Shown: piece by piece, positions 33,023 through 39,715 of the stretch
Layout of the letters: each line of letters starts with the position of its first letter
Position numbering within the stretch: the stretch's first letter is position 1
Assembly (NCBI GenBank): GCA_003220495.1
Contig: QHSP01000063.1
Span: 1 to 42,034, forward strand
Length of the DNA stretch: 42,034 nt
Reading direction: 5' to 3'
DNA from: Candidatus Rokuibacteriota bacterium
GTDB lineage: Bacteria > Methylomirabilota > Methylomirabilia > Rokubacteriales > CSP1-6
Notes under the pieces: model-generated
What the model was told of the DNA's origin: nothing
The model's database searches: none
What the model saw: only the letters and a program-made list of their open reading frames with translations
Position numbers and translations under genes: made by a program

Positions 33023-33256
33023 CGGTGGCTCCTCCTTGAGCGCTCGCAGTGGCGACTTGCCGCGGGCACGCTTCCGCGGCCGGAGCGATGGTGGCACAAA
33101 CGGTTCGTCGTCGCCAGGCCACCCGTTGGGCCATCGCGGCCTTGCGGCTGCGGGACGTCACTCGTACACTTCCCGAGCACGAGAACGAAGCGCGCAACGA
33201 GAGCGACGACCGCGACCGCCCCGGTCTCCACCGGGCGGAGATGCGGGGGGCCAGCG

Positions 33257-33888
33257 ATGCGATGGCAGATGGGCAGGCGAAGTGACAACATCGAAGATCG
33301 ACGCGGGATGCCGGTCGGTCGAGGCGCCGCCGTCGGCGGCGGCATCGGCACGCTGCTGCTCGTGCTCCTGGCGATGTATTTCGGAGTCGATCCGAGCGTG
33401 ATCCTGCAGGGAACCGACCCGGGCAGCTCGCGGCCATCGTCGAGCGTTCAGCAACGGCCGGCCGGCGACGATCAGCTGCGCGATTTCGTCTCGGTCATCC
33501 TCGCCGATACCGAGGACACGTGGCGCGAGCTCTTCCGCCAGATGGGCCGGGAGTATCAGGAGCCGCACCTGGTGCTGTTCAGCAGCGCGGTACAGTCGGC
33601 CTGCGGCTTCGCCGAGGCGGCGGTATCGTGACCTGCGCGACAAGATCGGCGCGCCAGGCGACTTCGCTCAGGCCTACGTCATCGCCCATGAGGTGGGCCA
33701 CCACGTCCAAAACCTCCTCGGGATCGCCGAGCGCATCCAGGCGGCGCGAAGCCGTCGGAGCCAGACCGAGGGCAACGCGCTCCAGGTGCGCATGGAGCTC
33801 CAGGCCGATTGCCTGGGGCGTCTGGGCCAGCAACGCCCAGCGCGCGCGCCAGATTCTCGAGCCCGGCGACATCGAACAACTGCCCTGA
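33257..33888 (+). pseudogene. Neutral zinc metallopeptidase (YpfJ-like), frameshifted and internally deleted
   Basis: The 5' part (MRWQMGRRSDNIEDRRG, a membrane segment GGGIGTLLLVLLAMYFGV, then [18 protein letters not shown]) matches the YpfJ zinc-peptidase family but stops at 33629-33631. In another frame the sequence resumes at [20 protein letters not shown], with the zinc motif HEVGHHVQ (His codon at 33687), so about 20 residues and the frame are lost near 33620-33630. A second shift after MELQAD moves [19 protein letters not shown] into a third frame ending at 33888. The normal C-terminus is missing too. Two frameshifts and a deletion make this a pseudogene. It would have been a membrane-anchored metallopeptidase. 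Confidence 0.8.
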
Positions 33889-33947
33889 CGCCCGATGATT
33901 AGGCGCCGCGCTCTCAGCGGGTGTATGCATGAGGCGCGGGAACGACC

Positions 33948-35225
33948 ATGAGCAACTCGGGCGAGCGGTGGGACTACGACGTGGCGGTCATCGGCGGGGG
34001 GCCGGGCGGCTCCAGCGCCGCGACTGCGCTGGCCCGGCGTGGCCGGAGCGTGGTCGTGCTGGAGCGCGAGCGGTTTCCGCGCTTTCACATCGGCGAATCG
34101 CAATTGCCGTGGACCAACGAGATCTTCCGCGCCCTGGGCGTTCGCGACACGATCGCGGCGTCTGGCTTCATCGAGAAGTGGGGCGCGAGTTTCCGGGGGC
34201 CCGACGGCCCGGACGAGCGATATGCCGACTTCCAGAACGCCCGGGAGACGCCCACGCCCCAGACGTTTCAGGTTCTTCGGGAAAAGTTCGACGAGATTCT
34301 GCTCCGCCATGCGGAGAAGTGCGGCGCTCGGGTGCTCGAGGAGCATCGGCTCGTCGATGCGGTCTTCGACAGCGACGGCGTCACGCTCCATTTCGCGGGT
34401 CGAGACGGCGGCGCCGATACCGTGCGGGTCGGCGTGGTGGTCGATGCGTCAGGACGAGCCGGCGTGCTGGTGAAGCGCTTCGGCCGCCACGAGCATGATC
34501 CGCTCCTGCTGAACATCGCGGTCCATGCGCAATACGAGGGCATCCCCCGAGCCTCCGGCCGGCGCGCAGGGGACATCCGGATGTTCACGCGCCCGGACAT
34601 GGGTTGGCTGTGGTTCATTCCGCTCTCGGACGCCGTCATCAGCGTCGGCGCCGTGATCCCGCAGGTCGTTCACCGCCGCGAGTCCAGGCCGACGCCGGAG
34701 GAGAGTCTGGCCCACTATCTCGCCGACACGCCCGCCGCGCTGCCGCTGCTCGAGAGAGCGCGGCGTGTTTCCCCCGCCCGGTTTGACGCCGACTACTCCT
34801 ATCTGGCCACCCGCATCGCCGGGGACCGCTGGGTCGCTGTCGGCGACGCGGCGGCGTTCCTGGATCCGGTGTTCTCTACCGGCGTGATGCTGGCCATGCA
34901 GGGAGGTCTCGAAGTCGCAGAGGCGATCGATTCCGGCCTGCGCGCCGGCGACGTGTCGGTGCGCGCTTTCGCCCGCTATGAACGCGCCGTGCGCGGCCGC
35001 TATCACCATTTCCGACGCTTCGCGGTCGGGTTCTACGACCCCGCCTTCCGCAAGCTCTGGTACTCGCGCCCGCCTTTGCGCAGCATCTTCGACGCCGTCG
35101 TATCCGTGCTGGCCGGGAACTGGCGCCCGTCGGCAACAACGCGGGTCCTGGTCGAAGTCTTCTTCGCGGTCGTCGCCGTGAAGCGCGTTCTGTTGCGGCT
35201 CGGACGCCTTCGCCGCGCTCGCTAG
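33948..35225 (+). CDS. FAD-dependent halogenase-like oxidoreductase
   Basis: A 425-residue flavoprotein. The FAD-binding GGGPGGSSAA is at residues 16-25 and the second FAD motif VGDAAAFLDPVFSTG near 298-312. Two features recall flavin-dependent halogenases: FHIGESQLP (46-54) and the WxWxIP signature as WLWFIP (220-225). A lysine, Lys77 in FIEKWGASFRG, stands where PltA/CmlS-type halogenases have the lysine thought to carry the chloramine. The geranylgeranyl-reductase-like and other p-hydroxybenzoate-hydroxylase-fold enzymes share part of this, so halogenation is plausible but unproven. The stop codon overlaps, tail to tail, that of the haloacid-dehalogenase-like gene. Start ATG 33948 follows CGGGA. 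Confidence 0.75.
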   Translation: MSNSGERWDYDVAVIGGGPGGSSAATALARRGRSVVVLERERFPRFHIGESQLPWTNEIFRALGVRDTIAASGFIEKWGASFRGPDGPDERYADFQNARETPTPQTFQVLREKFDEILLRHAEKCGARVLEEHRLVDAVFDSDGVTLHFAGRDGGADTVRVGVVVDASGRAGVLVKRFGRHEHDPLLLNIAVHAQYEGIPRASGRRAGDIRMFTRPDMGWLWFIPLSDAVISVGAVIPQVVHRRESRPTPEESLAHYLADTPAALPLLERARRVSPARFDADYSYLATRIAGDRWVAVGDAAAFLDPVFSTGVMLAMQGGLEVAEAIDSGLRAGDVSVRAFARYERAVRGRYHHFRRFAVGFYDPAFRKLWYSRPPLRSIFDAVVSVLAGNWRPSATTRVLVEVFFAVVAVKRVLLRLGRLRRAR

Positions 35226-35923
35226 CAACCAAGGCGGGCTGCAAGATCCTCGAGATCCGTCGCGACGATATCCCAGTCTGATGCTGCCTTGAGGTCAGTC
35301 GTTTGTCCCGGACCGTATTCCAGCGGGCGCGGGACAAATGCCGTCGCCATACGCTCGTGGCGCGCCGCCTCGAGATCGTAGTTGTGGGCGGCAACCATCA
35401 AGACTTCTTCGGGCTTGAGACCGAGAAGAGAGATGGCCGTTCGATACGCTTCCGGCCGCGGTTTGTAGCAGCGGGCATTCTCTGCGGTGATGACGCAGTC
35501 CCACGGGAGCCCGGCAAATCGGGCGAGCTCGACCATCCCGATGAAGCTCGCGTTGGAAAGCGGCGTGACGATGTACCGGACCTTCAGACGGCGAATCCCA
35601 GCGACAGCGTCAGGCCATGGCCGGAGCCGCCACCAAACGCGAGCAAGCGCGTCGATCTCTTCACTCGTAAGACGAGTGATGCCATGTGTAAGGAGGAGTT
35701 CGTCTAACCGGGTTCGATATATTGCGTCAACCGTCGTCCACGGCATCTCGCCGCGATTGACCTTATCCATGGCGGGGCGGTAGGCGGCCTTCCACTCGTC
35801 GAGAAATCGGACGCGGTCGAACGTGAGGCCCTTTCGCGCGGCTAGCGACTGGAGCTCAGCGAGAACGCTCGTCCGCCAGTCAACGACCGTACCGTACGTA
35901 TCGAAAGTGAGGGCTCGAATCAT
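35222..35923 (-). CDS. HAD hydrolase, haloacid dehalogenase type II-like
   Basis: A 233-residue HAD-superfamily hydrolase. Motif I is FDTYGTVVDW with nucleophile Asp8; Asp at the usual +2 position is replaced by Tyr, as in L-2-haloacid dehalogenases. Motif II is TPLSNAS, motif III has Lys in CYKPRPEAYRTA, and motif IV is HNYDLEAAR. This Asp-x-Tyr-Gly-Thr pattern marks the haloacid-dehalogenase branch over phosphatases. Its ATG overlaps the stop of a short upstream reading frame (ATGA), and its stop overlaps the halogenase-like gene by 4 bases. A role in removing halogen from a small acid is inferred. Confidence 0.85.
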   Translation of the reverse strand: MIRALTFDTYGTVVDWRTSVLAELQSLAARKGLTFDRVRFLDEWKAAYRPAMDKVNRGEMPWTTVDAIYRTRLDELLLTHGITRLTSEEIDALARVWWRLRPWPDAVAGIRRLKVRYIVTPLSNASFIGMVELARFAGLPWDCVITAENARCYKPRPEAYRTAISLLGLKPEEVLMVAAHNYDLEAARHERMATAFVPRPLEYGPGQTTDLKAASDWDIVATDLEDLAARLGC

Positions 35924-36084
35924 GAGGCCCGCTCCCGAACGGGATGAGCCTCCGTGAGACGGAGGCTAGCGCGACCGCCTGAGAGTTCGAAAGGGTTCTC
36001 GGAGTGCGGCGACAGGCTCATTTGGAGAGGCGCGATGAGGGCGGCGCACATGAGCGACAGCGCGAGACTCGTAAGCGGATTCAT
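35920..36084 (-). CDS. Small reading frame (54 aa) with signal-like N-terminus, remnant of the 37478-37789 gene
   Basis: From ATG 36084 the minus strand reads MNPLTSLALSLMCAALIAPL and runs to a TGA that overlaps the dehalogenase ATG (35920-35923). The region upstream and the first 45 bases or so align with the start of the gene at 37478-37789. Near 35965-35985 the DNA aligns with that gene's 3' end in a different frame (RRSR-stop). It is therefore an internally deleted copy. Whether the 54-residue product is made is unknown, but the coupling to the dehalogenase start could matter for its translation. The rest of 35924-36223 holds no other gene. Confidence 0.4.
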   Translation of the reverse strand: MNPLTSLALSLMCAALIAPLQMSLSPHSENPFELSGGRASLRLTEAHPVRERAS

Positions 36085-36136
36085 TGCGGCCAACAAATTC
36101 TCTCAGTTCGCAAACCTGAGTCTACTCCGGCGAGCC
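35965..36136 (-). repeat. Partial duplicate of the 37478-37834 segment
   Basis: Minus-strand matches to 37478-37834 lie at both ends: GCCGGAGTA-ACT upstream, GAGAGGATTTGCTGG-like before the coding start (GAGAGAATTTGTTGG here), and the end GGTCGCGCTAGC preceded by AG-CGGTCG. The middle of the gene is absent. The two copies flank the MFS gene in the same orientation. Confidence 0.55.
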
Positions 36137-36223
36137 TGCGCGTAAGGCCGGCTTGGCCGTCGTTCTCCCGCCCGGTGAACTGAAACGGGTTTGGCCACAA
36201 TTGGGGCACATTCCACAGGCGCG

Positions 36224-37366
36224 TCAGTCCGCCGCGGCGAGACCCGAGCGCGCGGTCGGGCTCGCGGCAGGCGAAGTGCGCCAGAGCGCTCCCGCGAGCG
36301 CCAGGAGCAGCATGGCCGCCGCGGTCACCAGCACGACCTGCCACCCTCGGTGGTGGAGAAGTTGCCCGGACGACAGCGAGGTCAACGCCGCCGTCCCGAA
36401 GACCAGGAAGTCGTTGGCGGCCTGAGTGCGCGAGCGCTCGGCCGGGGTGTAGGCCTTCGTCACCAGGGTCGAGCCCGCCACGAACATGAAGTTCCAGCCG
36501 ATCCCGTTGAGGGTCATGGCCAGCAGGAAGTTGGGCACGCCCACGTCGACGAAAGCCGCCGCCACGCCGAGGACGTTGAGTGCGATGCCGAGAAGGATGA
36601 GGGGGCGCTCGCCCCAGCGCTGGACGAGTGTGCCGGTGAAGAAGCCGGGCAGGAACATCCCCACGACGTGCCACTGGATGACGAAGGCCGTGTCAGCAAA
36701 CGTGTGGTGATGGGCCATCATGGCCAGCGGGGTGCCGGTCATCAAAAGGTTCATCACCCCCTGGCCCATCATCTGGGCGAGGACCGCCGCGATGAAGATC
36801 GGCTGGCGCACGATCTCCGTGATCGAGCGGACGGGACCGCCGGTGCGGACGGCCTCCTCCGTCGGGGGCGGCATGCGGAGGCGGACGAGCAACGCGGAGG
36901 TGAGCAAGCCGAGCACGGGGACGCAGAGATACGAGCCCAGGTACGTGGTGTCGAAGAGCTGCACTGTCCCCCGGGCGAGCATCGGACCGATGAACGCGGC
37001 GGCCAGGCCGCCGGCCAGCACGAAGGAGATGGCGCGGCTTCGGAGCTCGGGAAGCGACGTCTCGGCCGCGGCGAAGCGGTACTGCTGGGCGAAGGCCACG
37101 GAGACACCGAGGAGGAGCGCCGCCGCGGTGAGCAGCCAGAAGTAATCGTAGGCCAGGGCGACCGCGCTGACCAGGCCGCCGGCCGTCGCGCACAGCGCGC
37201 CCACCACGAAGCCCAGCCGGCGGCCCACGCGCTTCATCAGCAGCGAAGCGGGGATCGTGCTGAGGGCGGTGCCGATTACGGACATCGTCGACGGCAACGT
37301 GGCCAGGGCCTTGTTGCTGGCCAGGGCGTAGCCGGCGAGGCTGCCGACAGCGGAGATGAGCGTCAC
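36224..37366 (-). CDS. MFS transporter
   Basis: A 380-residue major-facilitator protein with about 11-12 hydrophobic segments. The TM2-TM3 loop reads LLMKRVGRRLGFVVG. The C-terminal half has WHVVGMFLPGFFTGTLVQRW and TPAERSRTQAANDFLVFGT. The first possible start is GTG 37366, but TM1-like sequence begins earlier in the same frame (NVLLLTLTQATSSTSV), and no ATG, GTG or TTG occurs between it and the stop of the preceding gene. Either a CTG (37429) is used, the start has been lost, or TM1 is shortened. It lies between two copies of a small secreted-protein gene. The substrate is unknown. Confidence 0.8.
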   Translation of the reverse strand: MTLISAVGSLAGYALASNKALATLPSTMSVIGTALSTIPASLLMKRVGRRLGFVVGALCATAGGLVSAVALAYDYFWLLTAAALLLGVSVAFAQQYRFAAAETSLPELRSRAISFVLAGGLAAAFIGPMLARGTVQLFDTTYLGSYLCVPVLGLLTSALLVRLRMPPPTEEAVRTGGPVRSITEIVRQPIFIAAVLAQMMGQGVMNLLMTGTPLAMMAHHHTFADTAFVIQWHVVGMFLPGFFTGTLVQRWGERPLILLGIALNVLGVAAAFVDVGVPNFLLAMTLNGIGWNFMFVAGSTLVTKAYTPAERSRTQAANDFLVFGTAALTSLSSGQLLHHRGWQVVLVTAAAMLLLALAGALWRTSPAASPTARSGLAAAD

Positions 37367-37477
37367 CGAAGTTGACGATGTCGCCTGGGTCAGAGTGAGG
37401 AGAAGGACGTTCCGGAGACGGAGGTTCAGGGTCGAGAACTTACCACAGTCGAGCTCAGCGTGCCGACAGGTGCGGTG

Positions 37478-37789
37478 CTAGCGCGACCGTCTGCGAGCGC
37501 CGCTGCCGATCCGCTCCGGGATGAAACCGTCCTCGCCGGGGACGCATCGCGGATCGCCCACACCGACGTAGAGCCGAAAGGGCTCTTGGATCGGGTTGGA
37601 GCGGGGCGGGGCCGGGCGGTCTAGAATGTCATCCCGCCTGGTCGAATCGATGGTGACCGACTGCGCCGGTCGGCTCATCTGGAGAAGGATGTTGGGTTGG
37701 GTCGGTTCCTGAGCGCCCGCGGGCGCGACGAAACCGGCGCAGGCCATCAGCACCGCGATACACGTGACCGGTTTGGTTGCGTCCAGCAA
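37478..37789 (-). CDS. Small secreted protein of unknown function, 103 aa
   Basis: I do not recognise it. The signal peptide reads KPVTCIAVLMACAGFVAPAGA, with mature start QEPTQPNILLQM. The rest is polar and Pro/Arg-rich with a possible strand (PFRLYVGVGDPRCVPGEDGF). Translation begins at TTG 37789 or nearby; a GGAGAGGA lies immediately upstream, too close to be ideal. Its stop is in frame with the downstream MFS gene 112 bases away. A deleted copy lies beyond the MFS gene at 35965-36136. Confidence 0.5.
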   Translation of the reverse strand: MLDATKPVTCIAVLMACAGFVAPAGAQEPTQPNILLQMSRPAQSVTIDSTRRDDILDRPAPPRSNPIQEPFRLYVGVGDPRCVPGEDGFIPERIGSGARRRSR

Positions 37790-37812
37790 ATCCTCTCCGC
37801 TCCCCGACGCTA

Positions 37813-37842
37813 AGTTTACTCCGGCAAAGCCCGCGCCGTCAT
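37813..37842 (-). promoter_or_regulatory. Possible promoter of the small secreted-protein gene
   Basis: Minus strand: ATGACG (37842-37837), 18-bp spacer, TAAACT (37818-37813). The -10 region (GCCGGAGTAAACT) is conserved in the duplicate copy as GCCGGAGTAGACT. Confidence 0.3.
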
Positions 37843-37875
37843 CTCTTAACGGGGGACGCCACCCCCGGTCCCCGG

Positions 37876-37904
37876 TTGTGAAGGACGCCTCTTTTACCTA
37901 TGCT
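37876..37904 (+). promoter_or_regulatory. Candidate promoter for the SDR gene
   Basis: TTGTGA (37876-37881), 17-bp spacer, TATGCT (37899-37904), 30 bases before the ATG at 37934. GAGGA at 37922-37926 serves as the ribosome-binding site. Confidence 0.45.
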
Positions 37905-37933
37905 TAGCGGAGTTTGCAAGCGAGGAATCCTTT

Positions 37934-38776
37934 ATGAGCTCCGCCCGTAGGCAGGTCGCCGTTGTGGTTGGAGCAACCTCCAAGTGGCAGTCGGACGGAC
38001 GCAACACCAAGCTGGCGCACGGCAAGGTGCTCGACGACAGCGACATCCCCGTTGGGATGCGCTGGGGCGTCGGCGGCGCGACCGCCCAAAAATTCGCCAA
38101 GGAGGGGTTTGTTGTCGTCTTGACGACTCGCAACACCGCCAATGCTTCGGCGCTGGAGAAAGCCATCATCGAGCAAGGCGGCGAAGCCCTGATCGTCGAG
38201 CTGGACCTGGTGTCGCGCGAATCCATATCGCGGGCGTTCGCCACGATTCGCAAGCAAGTTGGTGACCCGGATGTCCTGGTCTACAACGCCGGGTATCTCG
38301 AGGGGCGTGACTTGCCGCCGGACAAAGAGCTCCTTGAGCATGTCCCGGTCGAGATTTTCGAGACCGCCCAGCACATCGCCAGCCGCGGACCGTTCCTCGT
38401 CGCGCAGGAAGTCTTGCCCGCCATGCGACGGCGCGGTGCCGGCTCCTTCCTCATCTCGAACAATCAGTTCTCGTTGCGTGGTCGCAAACGCCTGACCGGG
38501 CAGTCGTTATACTATCCGCGCGTGATGATGCGCACCCTGGCGCAGGTGCTGACGGAGGAATATTCCGAGCACGGTGTCCACGTGGCCAATGTCGTGATCG
38601 ACGGCCTCATCGACTCGCCAGGCACCCGAGCCCTTCCGAGAGCCCGACAGAATCCTGAGATCGTGATGAATCCCGTGAAGATTGCCGAGGCGTTCTACTA
38701 CCTACACACTCAGGACAGATCCTGCTGGACGCACGAGCTGCAGTTGACGCCGTTTTCAACCAAGCCGAGCTTTTAG
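37934..38776 (+). CDS. SDR-family oxidoreductase with atypical nucleotide loop and no YxxxK
   Basis: A 280-residue Rossmann protein of the short-chain dehydrogenase family. The first strand (VAVVVGAT) leads into the glycine-rich turn, but about 28 residues (roughly 15-43) are inserted before the rest of the turn, GVGGATAQKFAKEGF. The NAG motif is present (YNAG, 117-120). The catalytic tetrad is incomplete: where Tyr-x-x-x-Lys is expected the protein reads SLYYPRVMMRTLAQ, with Tyr193 and Tyr194 but no Lys at +4. It may be catalytically inactive, or use Arg196 or another residue. It stands between a secreted-protein gene (divergent) and a PAC2 gene (same strand, 32 bases downstream). Confidence 0.8.
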   Translation: MSSARRQVAVVVGATSKWQSDGRNTKLAHGKVLDDSDIPVGMRWGVGGATAQKFAKEGFVVVLTTRNTANASALEKAIIEQGGEALIVELDLVSRESISRAFATIRKQVGDPDVLVYNAGYLEGRDLPPDKELLEHVPVEIFETAQHIASRGPFLVAQEVLPAMRRRGAGSFLISNNQFSLRGRKRLTGQSLYYPRVMMRTLAQVLTEEYSEHGVHVANVVIDGLIDSPGTRALPRARQNPEIVMNPVKIAEAFYYLHTQDRSCWTHELQLTPFSTKPSF

Positions 38777-38808
38777 AGGCGCACGCTCCACTGCCGAGAG
38801 GATCATCA

Positions 38809-39708
38809 ATGGACCACGTAGTATTCGACCACGAACCGCCGGCGAACCTGACGACGATGGTGATAGCGTTTGGGGGATGGATCGACGCCGGCCAAGCGGC
38901 CACGGGCGCCTTACGCCACCTGGTCCGCGACCTCTCGGCCTCGCGGCTGGCTCGCATAGACCCTGAGCAGTTCCTCGTGTTTACCCAGGAACGGCCCAAC
39001 GTGCGGATGCGGGCTGACGAGAGCCGCGAGATCGACTGGCCGCAGAGCGAGTTCTTCGCGTGCCCCCCAGGCGATGGCCGAGAGGGGCTCCTCCTGTTTT
39101 CCGGTGGGGAGCCCCATCAGAGGTGGCGCACCTACACGAAGGCGTTCCTCGATGTGGCCGAGCGCTGCGGGGTGAGGCGGATCGTCTCGCTCGGAGCCCT
39201 CCTGGCCGGCGCTCCTCATACGCGACCCATCCGTGTCACAGGACGCTGCACCGACCCCACCTGGCGGTCGGTCCTCGAGGCCTGGGGCATTTATCGTCGT
39301 CCAACCTACGAAGGCCCGACCGGTATTTCCACGATCGTCCTGGACGCCGCGGAGCGACGTGGAATGTCGCATCTCGGCTTCATGGGGCAAGCGCCCCACT
39401 ATCTCCAGAACGCCGAGAATCCAGCGGCGATCCACGCCCTGTTGACCTACGTTGCCCGCCTGCTCCACCTCCGTCTGGACATGTCCCAGTTCGCCGAGGC
39501 CATCAAAGAGTTCCGCACTCAATGTGATCGCGAAGTGGCTCGGAATCGCGCCACGCGAGAGCACGTGCAGCAACTCGAGCAGCAGTACGACGCGTCGGCC
39601 GCCGAGGAGCCGTCAACGCTCCCGAGCGGAGAGCTCGACTCGGACAAGCTGATGCAGGACCTAGAGGACTTCCTGCGGAAGGAGCGGGAAGGCGGTCAGC
39701 AAAGCTGA
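38809..39708 (+). CDS. PAC2 family protein (proteasome assembly chaperone-like)
   Basis: A 299-residue protein. The PAC2 hallmark is MVIAFGGWIDAGQAATGALR near residue 18-37, followed by IDPEQFLVFTQERP, GLLLFSGGEPHQRW, GVRRIVSLGALLAGAPHTRP and a C-terminal helical tail with EHVQQLEQQYDAS and DLEDFLRKER. Bacterial PAC2 proteins are mostly actinobacterial and of unknown role; archaeal and eukaryotic relatives help assemble proteasomes. GAGAGG precedes the ATG. No proteasome gene is in the window. It faces the family-5 binding-protein gene tail to tail with 7 bases between stops. Confidence 0.85.
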   Translation: MDHVVFDHEPPANLTTMVIAFGGWIDAGQAATGALRHLVRDLSASRLARIDPEQFLVFTQERPNVRMRADESREIDWPQSEFFACPPGDGREGLLLFSGGEPHQRWRTYTKAFLDVAERCGVRRIVSLGALLAGAPHTRPIRVTGRCTDPTWRSVLEAWGIYRRPTYEGPTGISTIVLDAAERRGMSHLGFMGQAPHYLQNAENPAAIHALLTYVARLLHLRLDMSQFAEAIKEFRTQCDREVARNRATREHVQQLEQQYDASAAEEPSTLPSGELDSDKLMQDLEDFLRKEREGGQQS

Positions 39709-39715
39709 TGGCCCT

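Noticed and set aside
31649-33256. 5' extension of the metallopeptidase frame through the propeller gene antisense
   Set aside because: Family similarity starts only at 33257 (MRWQMGRRSD). The upstream part is the antisense of two beta-propeller genes.
36191-37375. 394-codon plus-strand frame opposite the MFS gene
   Set aside because: It is a His/Arg/Glu-rich antisense shadow of a membrane protein with clear helices on the other strand.
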